A stretch of DNA of 64,000 nucleotides, from the NCBI GenBank assembly GCA_039045975.1, contig JBCCJA010000016.1, forward strand, positions 1 through 64,000, read 5' to 3'. Within the stretch, counting starts at the first letter, position 1; each line of letters begins with the position of its first letter. Below the pieces are notes generated by a model. That model worked only from the letters and a program-made list of their open reading frames with translations. It ran no database searches and was not told where the DNA came from. Positions 9,034-19,000 of this stretch are shown piece after piece. A program made the translations under genes and the position numbers. Source of the DNA: JBCCJA01 sp039045975 (GTDB taxonomy: Bacteria; Planctomycetota; Planctomycetia; Planctomycetales; Planctomycetaceae).

Positions 9034-11151
9034 TCACTTCATCGCCAGCCGGGCCTCTTTATCGGCCTGACGCTGGGCGATGATCTCCGGCTGCAGGCCC
9101 TGCGGCACGACGCCGTACTTGGCGAACTCCATCGAGTAATTCGCCTTGCCCTGCGTGATCGACCGCAGCTCGTTCGCGAAGTCGAACAGTTCCGACAGCG
9201 GCGCTTCGGCCTCGATGACGCACTCGCCGAGCCGCGTGTCGATGTTCTGGATCACGCCCCGCTTCTGCGCGACGAGCCCCGTGATCCCGCCCTGGAAGTC
9301 TTCCGGGGCTTCGATCTCGACGTTCATGATCGGTTCGAGCAGCGTGAATTTACCCTTCGGGAAGATCTGCTCCCGCATGCAGCCGCGGCCGGTCGCCTGG
9401 AACGCCATCTCCGACGAGTCGACGTCGTGATACGAACCGTCGTTGACGGTCATCTTCACGCCGACGACCTCGCACTCGGCGAGCGGCCCCTTAGGCAGCA
9501 TCGTGCGGATGCCCTTGTCGATCGCCGGGATGTACTCCTTCGGGATCCGCCCCTGCGAAATGTCGTTGACGAACTCGTACTGCTCCTCGGCGTCGTCGGG
9601 GAGAGGTTCCATGACACCCTTGATATGGCCGTACTGGCCCGAGCCGCCCGACTGCTTCTTGTGCTTGTAGTCGAACTCGACCTGACGGGTCGGGCGTTCC
9701 TTGTACGCGACGCGGGGCGGGCCGGTCTCGCACTCGACGCCGTATTCCCGCTTGATCCGCTCGACGTACACGTCGAGGTGCAACTGGCCCATGCCGGCGA
9801 TCAGCGTCTGGCCGGTCTCTTCATCCGACATGACGTGGAACGTCGGGTCTTCGCGGCGGAAGCGGTCGAGGGCCTTCGCGAGCTTGTCGGCCCCGTCCCG
9901 CTTGGTCGGGTCGATCGAACGCGTGATGACCGGGTCGGCGGCATAGATCGACTCGAGCGAGTAATCGAGCCCCGGGCCGCAGAACGTGTCACCCGACGCA
10001 CAGTCGACCGCCACGACGGCGATAATGTCGCCGGCGCCGGCCTCGTCGACGTCCTCGCGGTCGTTCGAGTGCATCCGCACCATCCGCCCGAACCGCACTT
10101 TCTGGCCGGTCCGCGCGTTGGTGTAGCTCTCGCCCTTGACGAGCTTGCCCTGGTAAATCCGGGTGTAAGTCAGCTGCCCGAACTGTTCCATGACGGTCTT
10201 GAACGCCATGCAGACGACCGGGTCGTCGTCGTTCGAGGTCAGCACGACCTTGACCGGGTCTTCGCCCTCGGCCGACTGCTTGTTGTCGATCGCGGTGTTT
10301 TCGACCTCGGTCGGGTTCGGCAGGTACTGATTCACCGCGTCGAGCAGCGGCTGGACGCCCTTGTTCTTGAACGCCGAGCCCATGAACACCGGCACGATCT
10401 CGTGCGCGAGGACCGCCTTGCGGACGATCGGATAGATCTCCTCGGCCGCGACGTCTTCCTCGCCGAGCAGCTTCTCCATGAGGCCGTCGTCGTAGAGGCT
10501 GAGCGTCTCGAGCATCTCGGCCCGGGCCTCTTCGGCCTGTTCTTGATACTCGGCCGGGATGTCTTTGACTTCCATGTTGTCGCGTTTGGTCTTCGTGTCT
10601 TCGAAGTAGTACGCCTTCATGGCGACCAGATCGATGACGCCGTCGAACGCCGCCTCGGCGCCCATGTTGAGCTGCAGCGGGACCGGGTTGACCTTCAGCT
10701 TGTCGGCCATCTGCCGCATGACCGACTGCGGGTCCGCGCCGGTGCGGTCCATCTTGTTGATGAACGCCAGCCGCGGGACCTTGTACCGCTTCATCTGCCG
10801 GTCGACCGTCAGCGACTGCGCCTGCACGCCGCCGACCGAACAGAGCACGAGGATCGCCCCGTCGAGCACGCGCAGCGAACGCTCGACCTCGACCGTGAAA
10901 TCGACATGCCCGGGCGTATCGATGACGTTGACCGAATAGCCGTCCCAAGAGACCGACGTCGCCGCCGACGTGATCGTGATGCCCTTTTCTTTCTCGAGCT
11001 CCATGTGGTCCATCGTCGCCCCCTCCATCTTGACGTCGCCCATCTTGTGGGTGCGTCCGGAGTAGAAGAGGATCCGCTCGGTCAGCGTCGTCTTGCCCGA
11101 GTCGATGTGGGCCGAGATGCCGATGTTGCGGTGTTTTTCGATGTTTTTCAT
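9034..11151 (-). CDS. fusA: Translation elongation factor G (spd/mitochondrial-like EF-G)
   Basis: GTPase of ribosomal translocation, 705 residues and complete. The G1 motif is AHIDSGKT (14-21), G3 is DTPGH (78-82) and G4 is NKMD (132-135). The wording around G1 and switch I (HIDSGKTTLTERILF, ATMDHMELEKEKGITI) is closer to the spdEFG1/mitochondrial EF-G1 subgroup of spirochaetes, planctomycetes and some delta-proteobacteria than to E. coli FusA. Genomes of these groups often carry further EF-G copies, so whether this is the main translocase is not certain. The gene is monocistronic: a terminator follows it and about 180 bases plus a palindromic repeat precede it. Confidence 0.93.
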   Translation of the reverse strand: MKNIEKHRNIGISAHIDSGKTTLTERILFYSGRTHKMGDVKMEGATMDHMELEKEKGITITSAATSVSWDGYSVNVIDTPGHVDFTVEVERSLRVLDGAILVLCSVGGVQAQSLTVDRQMKRYKVPRLAFINKMDRTGADPQSVMRQMADKLKVNPVPLQLNMGAEAAFDGVIDLVAMKAYYFEDTKTKRDNMEVKDIPAEYQEQAEEARAEMLETLSLYDDGLMEKLLGEEDVAAEEIYPIVRKAVLAHEIVPVFMGSAFKNKGVQPLLDAVNQYLPNPTEVENTAIDNKQSAEGEDPVKVVLTSNDDDPVVCMAFKTVMEQFGQLTYTRIYQGKLVKGESYTNARTGQKVRFGRMVRMHSNDREDVDEAGAGDIIAVVAVDCASGDTFCGPGLDYSLESIYAADPVITRSIDPTKRDGADKLAKALDRFRREDPTFHVMSDEETGQTLIAGMGQLHLDVYVERIKREYGVECETGPPRVAYKERPTRQVEFDYKHKKQSGGSGQYGHIKGVMEPLPDDAEEQYEFVNDISQGRIPKEYIPAIDKGIRTMLPKGPLAECEVVGVKMTVNDGSYHDVDSSEMAFQATGRGCMREQIFPKGKFTLLEPIMNVEIEAPEDFQGGITGLVAQKRGVIQNIDTRLGECVIEAEAPLSELFDFANELRSITQGKANYSMEFAKYGVVPQGLQPEIIAQRQADKEARLAMK

Positions 11152-11335
11152 GGCAGCGGGTGGGGACTGAACCCCGTCAGAGAACGTGTGAGCGCCGCGG
11201 ACCGCCCGGGCCTGTCAGGAAAGACCAGTAGCCCGGCGGCCGGTTCGCGACGGCGGAACTGTAGGAAAAAGGGGCGCCGGGGAGAAGCCGAGCGGCTCGC
11301 ATCGGAGACGGTTGATGTCAATCCGGCGAGCAACA

Positions 11336-11425
11336 GGCGAGCGGTAGGCGTCAGCCTTCCGGTAGGTCCAAACAAGACTCACCCAACACGCTCACCCACC
11401 GGAGGGCTCACGCCCACCGCTCGCC
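11336..11425. repeat. 90-bp palindromic repeat, copy 1 (downstream of RAYT)
   Basis: Starts GGCGAGCGGTAGGCGTCAGC and ends CACGCCCACCGCTCGCC. The two ends form an imperfect palindrome of about 28 bases around a spacer. It differs from copy 2 (11972-12061) at only 5 of 90 positions. The 184 bases between it and the fusA start hold no gene and presumably contain the fusA promoter. Confidence 0.85.
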
Positions 11426-11429
11426 GGCG

Positions 11430-11957
11430 TCACGCCCACCGCTCGCTGGTGAATGACGCAAGCACACCTTTCTGCTCCCGCACGTATCGCACCGCCGCGA
11501 TCACCGCCGGCTCGTCCGGTAACTTCCGTTTCGACCCCGACTTCGTCCACCACTCCCGCCGGCCGAACTCGCGGTTCAGTCGGCGACTCGCATAGCTCTT
11601 GAGATCACGGAGCAACGTCTCAGACTCGGGATCACCTCCAACACCGACGACCGCATGGAAATGATTCGCCATCACGGCCGCAACGGCGAGTTGCCAACTT
11701 CTATAAGCCGACGTTTCTTCAAACTGTTCAAGCACCGCGACAGCTTGCGTTCTCGTCAATAACACCGCCTCGCCGACCATCCGCTCCGCCGCGTTACGCA
11801 CCATCCGCGAATTCGGCAAGGCATAGGGCGTCTCGGGAATATTTTTCGCAACAGACTCTCCGTCCAGACCCCGAACCGTCCCCACAAAACTCCGCGAATC
11901 CCCGGGCAGCCAAGACCCATAGGTCGTCGAAGTCAGCAACCACCACCGATCAGCCAT
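11430..11957 (-). CDS. REP-associated tyrosine transposase (RAYT, IS200-like Y1 fold)
   Basis: A 175-residue single-strand endonuclease of the Y1/HUH family. The metal-binding HUH motif is HFH in VMANHFHAVVG, and the likely catalytic Tyr is in LKSYASRRLNREFG about 25 residues later. The N-terminus (WWLLTSTTYGSWLPGD) is also typical of RAYTs. ATG at 11957 has a GGGAGG Shine-Dalgarno. Two 90-bp copies of a palindromic repeat flank the gene. Its last codons (SERWA-stop) are themselves part of another repeat arm: 17 bases from the stop codon at 11430 to 11446 match the arm end. RAYTs are usually domesticated and mobilise REP elements rather than themselves. GC is lower than in the neighbours. Confidence 0.85.
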   Translation of the reverse strand: MADRWWLLTSTTYGSWLPGDSRSFVGTVRGLDGESVAKNIPETPYALPNSRMVRNAAERMVGEAVLLTRTQAVAVLEQFEETSAYRSWQLAVAAVMANHFHAVVGVGGDPESETLLRDLKSYASRRLNREFGRREWWTKSGSKRKLPDEPAVIAAVRYVREQKGVLASFTSERWA

Positions 11958-11971
11958 ATTACCTCCCCCCA

Positions 11972-12061
11972 GGCGAGCGGTAGGCGTCAGCCTTCCGGTT
12001 GGTCCAAATACGACTCACCCAACACCTTCACCCACCGGAGGGCTCACGCCCACCGCTCGCC
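11972..12061. repeat. 90-bp palindromic repeat, copy 2 (upstream of RAYT)
   Basis: Same length and orientation as copy 1, with 5 differences. It ends 2 bases before the purL stop codon and lies 14 bases upstream of the RAYT start. Its left arm matches the reverse complement of its right arm with a few mismatches, so a transcript crossing it could fold into a long hairpin that may end or protect the purL mRNA. Confidence 0.85.
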
Positions 12062-12063
12062 GC

Positions 12064-15021
12064 TCACAACTCCCGCAACGGCGCCTGCCACGCGGCTTTG
12101 AGGTCGGCGAGAGGCAGGTCGATCACCCTTTTCTCGCCATAGTCTATTGTCACGTAATTTCCATCAGTCACCTGCCCAACAGCACTCATACCAACCTGAC
12201 TCCCTAGAGGCTCGCACAAGCTTTCGATTTCCTCTGCGACCGTTGGTGCGACTTCTACTAAGAACCGGCTCGGGCTCTCTTCAAACCACCATCCAGGATA
12301 GCCGGCCTCGTCGAGGGTTAATTCAAGCCCTCGTCCGCCTGCAGTCGCCATTTCAGCAGCAGCAACGGCAAGTCCACCTTCGCTCAGATCATGACAAGAG
12401 CGTAGCAGTCCGCGACCGACGAGCTCGTGCATAAACCTGAACACGGCAATAGATTCTTCATGATCAGGCTTCGGCAGTCGCCCTAGCCAATCTCCTTCAG
12501 GAAACTCTTCCGGTGGGGGAATGAATCGATAACTGGCAGGGGGCACTTGCAAACCAACGTCGGTCAAGACTGGCCCGACTAAGTACACATGGTTCCCCGG
12601 CTCCTTCAAATCCATCGTCACCGCCTTGCTCACATCCTCGATCTGCCCGATCGCGGAAATCAAGAGCGTCGGCGGGATATCGATCTTCTCGGACTCGCCG
12701 TCGGGCAGGTCTTTGCGGAAGAAGTTCTTAAGGCTGTCTTTCCCGCTGATGAACGGCGTGCCGTAGGCGACGGCCGTCTCCTGACACGCGACCGCGGCCC
12801 GAACGAGCGAGCCGAGCACGGCCGGGTCGTCGGTGTCACCCCAACAGAAGTTATCCAGGATTGCGATCTTGTCGGGGTCGGCCCCGACGGCGACGGCGTT
12901 GCGGACCGCCTCGTCGATCGCACAGGCCGCCATCGCGGCCGGGTCCCAGTCGCCGAGCCGGGTCGCGATGCCGTTGGAGATCACGAGCCCGCGGTTTGAG
13001 GTTAGGTCGGGCCGCACCACCGCCGCGTCGGACGGGCCGTCTTCGTTTACGCCGACGAACGGCTTGACGACGCTGCCGCCCTGGACCTCGTGGTCGTACT
13101 GGCGGACGATCGATTCCTTAGAGCAGACGTCAAGATCGCCGAGGATCGCGAGCAGCATTTTGTTGGGGTCACGGAGCAGCTCATCGTCACGCGAGCCTTC
13201 CGGAACGATTCGCGATTTTAAGTCGATCGCCGGGGGTTCCCATGTCGCCTCGCGGACGACGGGCGGGCGGCCGTCGTGCATGAAGGCCATCGAGAGGTCG
13301 CAGACCGTCTCGCCGTGATACTTCAAAATCAGCCGGCCGGTGTCGGTGAAGACGCCGAGGTCGGTCGCTTCGACGCCTTCGGACTCGCACAGTTTCTTAA
13401 ATTCTTCGACGTGCCCCGGCGGGACCGCGAAGACCATGCGTTCCTGGGCTTCGGAGATCCAGATTTCCGTATAACTCAAACCATCATATTTAAGGGGCGC
13501 GAGCGACAGTTCGACGTCCGCCCCCGTCTCCTCGCCCATCTCGCCGACCGCCGAGCTGAATCCGCCGGCACCGCAATCGGTGACCGCGGTGTAAAGATCG
13601 CGGTCGCGGGCCCGAATTAAGACTTCGGTCACCATCTGCTCGGTGACGGCGTCGCCGATCTGCACCGCCCCGCCCGACGTCGTTTCGCTGTCGGCGTCGA
13701 GACCGGCCGAGGAAAACGTCGCGCCGTGGATGCCGTCTTTCCCGGTCCGGCCGCCGATCGCGACGATCCGGTCGCCCGGCGAGACCTTCTTTTCGCACTT
13801 ACCGACCGGGATCAGGCCGACGTTGCCGCAAAACACGAGCGGGTTGCCGAGATAACGCTCGTCGAACAACACCGCCCCGTTGACGGTCGGGATGCCCATC
13901 CGGTTGCCGTAATCGCGGACCCCGGCGACGACGCCGTTCATGACCGTCCGCGGGTGCAGGACGCCTTTCGGAAGGTCTTCGACCGGCGTGTTCGGGTCGG
14001 CGAAACAGAACACGTCGGTGTTGCAGACCGGCCGCGCGCCCAGCCCGGTGCCGAGCGTGTCGCGGATCACGCCGCCGATGCCGGTGTTCGCTCCGCCGTA
14101 GGGTTCGAGGGCCGAGGGGCGGTTGTGCGTTTCGACTTTGAAACAGACGTGATGCTTCTCGTCGAAAGTCACAATCCCGGCGTTGTCTTTGAAGACCGAG
14201 ACGCACCAGTCGTCGTCGCCCAGTTTTTCGCGGATGGCGACCGTCGCGGCGAAGATCGTCTCCTTGAGCATGTTCTCGAATTCGACGACCCGCTCTGTGC
14301 CGTCGGCGTTCTTTTCCGTGTAGCGGATGCGGCCGGCGAGGGTTTTGTGGGAGCAGTGCTCGCTCCACGTCTGGGCGAGCGTTTCCAACTCACAGTCGGT
14401 CGGCTCACGCCCGAGTTTTTTGAAGTGGGCCCAGATCGTCCGCATCTCGTCGAGGCTGAGCGACAACAGCCCCTCGCGGCTGACCCGCATCAGTTCATCG
14501 TCGTCGGCCGCGAGGATCGGCGTCGTTTTCAGTTCGAAGTCGTAACTCCCGCCGACCGAGATCGACGTCAACTTCAGCGGCCCGACGACGGCCCGCTCGA
14601 TCGCGTCGTTCGCGAGGACTCGACGCACGAGGCGGTCGCGGACGTCGTCGCCGAGATCCGACGCGAAGCGATACCGGCGGCAGACGCCGACGGCCGACAC
14701 GTCGATACCGGCCCGCCGCAGCATCCCGGCGGCCGTCTGTCCCGTGTTGTCGGTCACACCCGGCTTGAGCAGCACGCTGATGGCGTTCGGGTCGTCGCCG
14801 CCTTGGGGCAGGGGGCGGACGGCGGCGTCTTCGACGATCTCGTCGGCGAGCCGGGCGGCGACGCCCGCGGTGTCGATCTCGCCGTCGGCCTCGACGAGAT
14901 AGCTCCGCGACGAGGAGATCTCCGGCAGTTCGATGCCGAACCGCGCGGCCCGCTCGGCGACGTCGCGGGCCTCGCGGTCGAATTCCGGCTTCCGCGGGCG
15001 GAGTTCGATTTCCCACAGCAT
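12064..15021 (-). CDS. purL: Phosphoribosylformylglycinamidine synthase, PurS-PurL fusion
   Basis: ATP-dependent enzyme of step 4 of purine synthesis (FGAR to FGAM), cytoplasmic. At 985 residues it is longer than small PurL (about 740) and shorter than E. coli PurL (about 1295). The N-terminus looks PurS-like and no glutaminase domain follows, so a separate PurQ must supply ammonia. The signature TWSEHCSHKT has its first His at 222; a Gly-rich GGANTGIGGVIRD follows. ATG at 15021 has GGGAG seven bases upstream; a GTG at 15027 is too close to that site. The last 540 bases (about 12064-12600) have clearly lower GC than the rest of the gene. tyrA lies 31 bases upstream. Confidence 0.92.
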   Translation of the reverse strand: MLWEIELRPRKPEFDREARDVAERAARFGIELPEISSSRSYLVEADGEIDTAGVAARLADEIVEDAAVRPLPQGGDDPNAISVLLKPGVTDNTGQTAAGMLRRAGIDVSAVGVCRRYRFASDLGDDVRDRLVRRVLANDAIERAVVGPLKLTSISVGGSYDFELKTTPILAADDDELMRVSREGLLSLSLDEMRTIWAHFKKLGREPTDCELETLAQTWSEHCSHKTLAGRIRYTEKNADGTERVVEFENMLKETIFAATVAIREKLGDDDWCVSVFKDNAGIVTFDEKHHVCFKVETHNRPSALEPYGGANTGIGGVIRDTLGTGLGARPVCNTDVFCFADPNTPVEDLPKGVLHPRTVMNGVVAGVRDYGNRMGIPTVNGAVLFDERYLGNPLVFCGNVGLIPVGKCEKKVSPGDRIVAIGGRTGKDGIHGATFSSAGLDADSETTSGGAVQIGDAVTEQMVTEVLIRARDRDLYTAVTDCGAGGFSSAVGEMGEETGADVELSLAPLKYDGLSYTEIWISEAQERMVFAVPPGHVEEFKKLCESEGVEATDLGVFTDTGRLILKYHGETVCDLSMAFMHDGRPPVVREATWEPPAIDLKSRIVPEGSRDDELLRDPNKMLLAILGDLDVCSKESIVRQYDHEVQGGSVVKPFVGVNEDGPSDAAVVRPDLTSNRGLVISNGIATRLGDWDPAAMAACAIDEAVRNAVAVGADPDKIAILDNFCWGDTDDPAVLGSLVRAAVACQETAVAYGTPFISGKDSLKNFFRKDLPDGESEKIDIPPTLLISAIGQIEDVSKAVTMDLKEPGNHVYLVGPVLTDVGLQVPPASYRFIPPPEEFPEGDWLGRLPKPDHEESIAVFRFMHELVGRGLLRSCHDLSEGGLAVAAAEMATAGGRGLELTLDEAGYPGWWFEESPSRFLVEVAPTVAEEIESLCEPLGSQVGMSAVGQVTDGNYVTIDYGEKRVIDLPLADLKAAWQAPLREL

Positions 15022-15052
15022 CGGCACGCTCCCGGTCGAGGACGGGGCGAAC

Positions 15053-15907
15053 TTAGCGTCGGCCGGCGAGGCTTTCGAACGCCCGGCGGGCCGACCGGCC
15101 CTCTTCGAGCAGTGCGGCGAGGCCGGCCAGATCGTCTTCCCCGTCGATCGACGCGATCACGCGGCCGCAGTGGTCGTGGAACGCGTGCAATGCGTCGATC
15201 ACGGCGTCGCGGTTCGAACGCACGATTTCGAGCCACAGGGCGGGGTCCCCGCCGGCGATACGGGTCGTGTCGCCGAATCCGGTCGAGGCGAGCCTCAAGT
15301 CGGCCCGGGGGCCGGCCGTCGCGGCCAACGCCGCCGCGACCAGGTGGGGCAGGTGACTCGTGAACGCCAACGCATCGTCATGGCCCTGCGGGTCGAGTTC
15401 GACGACGTCGGCCCCGAGCCCTCGCCAAAACGCGACGACCCGATCGACCGCCTGTCGCGGGGCCGCCCCCGGCGTGACGACACACGGCCGCCCGTCGAAC
15501 AGGTCGGATTCGGCGTGCTCGAACCCCTGCTTGGCCGAGCCGGCGAGCGGGTGCGCGCCGACGAACGTCGCCCGCTCGGGCGGGTCGGCTTCGAGGTCGG
15601 CGACGATCGAAGCCTTCACGCTGCCGGCGTCGGTCAAGACGGCGTCGCCACGACACGCCGCGGCGACCGAGCGGACGTCGGCGGCGATCCGATCGACCGG
15701 CGTCGCGACGACCGCGACGTCGAGATCTTCGGCCCCGCCGAAGTCGGTCCGGCCCTCATCGATCAACCCGACACTCCGACACGCTTCGAGTCGGGCCGCA
15801 TCTCGTCCGAACCCCACGACTCGTGTCGAGGGCTCGCGGCTCTTCACCGCCGCCGCGACCGAGCCGCCGATCAGTCCGACACCGACGATCCCGACTGTGC
15901 GCGTCAT
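15053..15907 (-). CDS. tyrA: Prephenate/arogenate dehydrogenase
   Basis: NAD(P)-dependent enzyme of tyrosine synthesis. The Rossmann motif GVGLIG is at residues 9-14. The conserved catalytic His119 lies in GAHPLAGS, and a second conserved block SHLPHLVAAALA follows. The 284-residue length fits a monofunctional enzyme without chorismate mutase or ACT domain. A separate AroH-type chorismate mutase is encoded at 28480, so both late steps are in this window but not in one operon. Cofactor and substrate preference cannot be decided here. It is read together with purL and diverges from the large gene at 16058. Confidence 0.88.
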   Translation of the reverse strand: MTRTVGIVGVGLIGGSVAAAVKSREPSTRVVGFGRDAARLEACRSVGLIDEGRTDFGGAEDLDVAVVATPVDRIAADVRSVAAACRGDAVLTDAGSVKASIVADLEADPPERATFVGAHPLAGSAKQGFEHAESDLFDGRPCVVTPGAAPRQAVDRVVAFWRGLGADVVELDPQGHDDALAFTSHLPHLVAAALAATAGPRADLRLASTGFGDTTRIAGGDPALWLEIVRSNRDAVIDALHAFHDHCGRVIASIDGEDDLAGLAALLEEGRSARRAFESLAGRR

Positions 15908-16057
15908 CGCCGCCGCCCGCCTGGAAAATCGGATCCGATGCTCGCGACCGTAGCGCGCCCGGAAGCCGAATTCTAGCGGCAGGGAGCACGACTGATATCA
16001 TCGCGTCTGGCCGACACGGACGCGGCCGAGCGACCGGCCGAACCGACACGCCCCCAC

Positions 16058-19000
16058 ATGCCCGACCTGCCTTCAGCCGCGGACCCGGAGGACGCGGGCG
16101 TCGGGCGGAACGCGAAACCCGACGCGTCGACCGCCTTCCTGGGCGCGATCAACTTCTCGTCGGGGCGGCTCGACCCGGCCGCTTATGCCGCGGCGAACGA
16201 ACTGTTCGCCACCGACCGGACGGACGACCTCGCGACGTTCGGGGAGCAACTCCGCGACGGACTCCGCGTCTTGCGGGAGACGCAGCCCGCCTTCGCCGAC
16301 GCCGGACAGGCCGAGGCGGTGCTCGCCCTGACGTTCGACCGGCTGCTGCCGCTTTACCGGCGTCATCACGCCGACCTGCTCGGGCACGTCGGCGACGACG
16401 AGTTCCTGAACCCGTTTTTCGTGACCGCCGCCGTCGAAGCGGTCCTCGGCACTGGCGGGCCGTGGGACGAGGCCGACCGGGTCATCCCGGAAGCACTCGA
16501 TTCGCTGAACGACTTCATCGGCTACCGGCCGGTCGCCGTCCTGGAGAACGGCCGCCGCTCGACCGTCTACGCCCACGAACGTCATCGCCCGCTGCCCCTG
16601 TTCGTCCGCGACGCCGGGGTCGCGGACGGGCCGTGGGCCGAGATCGTCGCGAAGACACTGGAATCGATCTCGGCCCTGCCGGGCGACCTCCTGTTCGCGT
16701 CGCAGTTCGACCCGCGTCGGCTCGACGAGTTGGCACTCGACCTGCGGTCTTACGACCACCTGCACCCGGTCACGAAACGGACCAACTACCCGTTCGGCGA
16801 GTGGGACCCCGACGTCGTCGATGCCGACGGGTACTTCCGCCGTTTCGTCGTCCGTCGCGTCATCTTCGAGGGACTGGCCGAGTGGATCGTCGAAGGCTCC
16901 GGCCGACGGGACGACCGCGTGCGGGACGCCGCCGCCGTCCTCGGCGGAACGATCCTCATGGCCGCGGCCGTCAGCGGTGCCGGCCCGGGGGCCCACGGGT
17001 CGGACGTCTCGCTGTTGTCACTGCTGCCCGACATCGCCGCACGGCGGGACGCGTATTACGACATGCTGCTGCGGGAGGCGGGCGACGACGCGTCACGGCT
17101 GCGTTCGATCGCGGAACGTTACGGACAACCGTACGGCGACATCCGACAGTTCTTGAATCTGCGGCTCGCCGACCGCGGGGCCCAGCAGGTCCGGAGCCAA
17201 CACGCCGCGTTCCAACTCGCTCGGCTCGGGCGTGTCGACGCGGCGCGGCGGCACGCGGAACGGATCGATTCGGTCTCGGCCCGCATCGAAACGGCGATCC
17301 GTTGCGAGGTCGCGATCGGCGCGCGGGCGGTCCGCCTCGGCGACCCCGACACGTCGTGGACCGCCGCGACGTCGGTCCGTGACCTGATCGACCGCGGCGT
17401 CGGTTGCGGCGCCCTGGCCGATCCGTGGAACGCGCTGGGCTTCGCCGGCCAATTCCCGCTGTTCACGGCCCGCGAGGACGCGATCCCCGATCACCGGCTC
17501 GAGACGCTGGCGGAGCTGACTTCAGCCGGTTTCCGGCTCGCGAGCGACGCGATCGCGACCGCGGCGACCGCCGGACGCGACGTCGCCGGCAGGCTGGAGG
17601 AGTTCCAGGCGTGGTGCACACGCTGGGACGGCTACGCGACGCACGTCGTGGCCGACCTGCCGCGGGTCTCGGGCGAAGACGCTTTCCGTTCCGCCGAGGC
17701 GGTCGCGGCCGTCTTCGCCGCCGACGCCGCCCGCGACTCGACCGGCGAGTCGCTCGAAGACGACCTCCGCTTCTGGCGGGACCGCATCGAACGCCTGCCG
17801 CACGCCGAGGCCTACGCCCGCGTCGCCGAGCGGCTGCTCGACGAAGGGCGTACCGAATCGGCCGTCGGGGTGCTGCTCCATTGGCTCGACCGGGCCGACG
17901 AGGTCGGCACGGGATCGGGCGGCGGGTCGCTGTTCGACCTGCTGGAAGCGGCGTTCGAGACCCGCCTGGACGCACCTTTGAGCGGGCGTGCGGAGAGAGT
18001 GGCCCGTTTCTTCCGATTCTTGGAAGCCAATGCGGGCGAGTTCTGGGACCCGCCGGAAGCCCCGTTCGTCCTCGCGCCTGCGGAAGACGAGTCGGGCCCG
18101 GCCCCGCCGGAAGCGGCCGAGGGCGGTTCCGAAGCCGCGGGCGACGGCGACGAGGACGACGTCTTCGGCGCCGCGTACGAGAACGTCTCGTACCGCGACA
18201 CCGCCGACGACGGGCAGAGCGGGGACCTTCTCGAAGACCCGGCCGGCGGGGCGGGCGACGACGCGTCCGACTTCGACGCCGAGCGACGCGTCCTGGCCCC
18301 GCGGCTGCAGTTCCTGACGAAGCTCGCGAAACTGAGGCGGGCCGCGGCCGAGACGGAAGGCGCGTTCGACGCGGGCACCGCCGCCGACTGCCTCGCACAC
18401 GGGCACGCGACGATCGCGGGGCTCGACAGTCTGATCGCCGCGGTCGAGCGGGCACGCGTCGAGACGCACGGCGAAGACAGCGACGCGAACGTTGTGTACG
18501 ACGACGCGTTGCAGGCGAGGGCCGGGCTGCTCCGCGACCTGATCCGTCCGGCGGCGGAGTGTCGCATCGCGAACCTGTTCGTCTCGGCCAGGATCGACGC
18601 GATCCGGCCACCCGACGACACAGACCGTCCGGACGACACAGACCGTCCGATCGACCGTCGGCTGATCACGTCGGTGCTCCGCGGAGACCCGGTCGGCGTC
18701 CGGCGTGATCTCGCGGTGGCGTCGAACAAGCTGGTCGGCCGGCCGCTGCTGTATGTCAGCCTCGACTACGGCGGTCGGGCGGCCGACATCGTCGCGGCGC
18801 GGACGTCGCAGCACCTGCTGAACTTTCTGGTCCGACGTCTGCCCCGCCTCGGGATGGTCGGCGAGACCGTCGACACGTTGCGTCTGGCGTTACGGATGGA
18901 GCGGGCGTCCCGGGTGAACGGGCCGGCCGTGACCGAGTTCGATCGCCTGTTCAAGAGCGGGCTGAGCGAATCGCTGGCGGCCGTCTGCCGCGGCCATCTG

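Noticed and set aside
8605..11595. A 996-residue plus-strand open frame
   Set aside because: It lies antisense to fusA and the esterase, is rich in Arg, Asp and His as expected of a high-GC shadow frame, and has no family resemblance.
11336..12061. CRISPR array or IS element with terminal inverted repeats
   Set aside because: Only two 90-bp direct copies with a gene between them; no spacer series and no terminal inverted repeat pair. The RAYT-REP explanation fits better.
13726..15363. A 545-residue plus-strand open frame
   Set aside because: Antisense to purL and tyrA, both certain genes; composition is that of a shadow.
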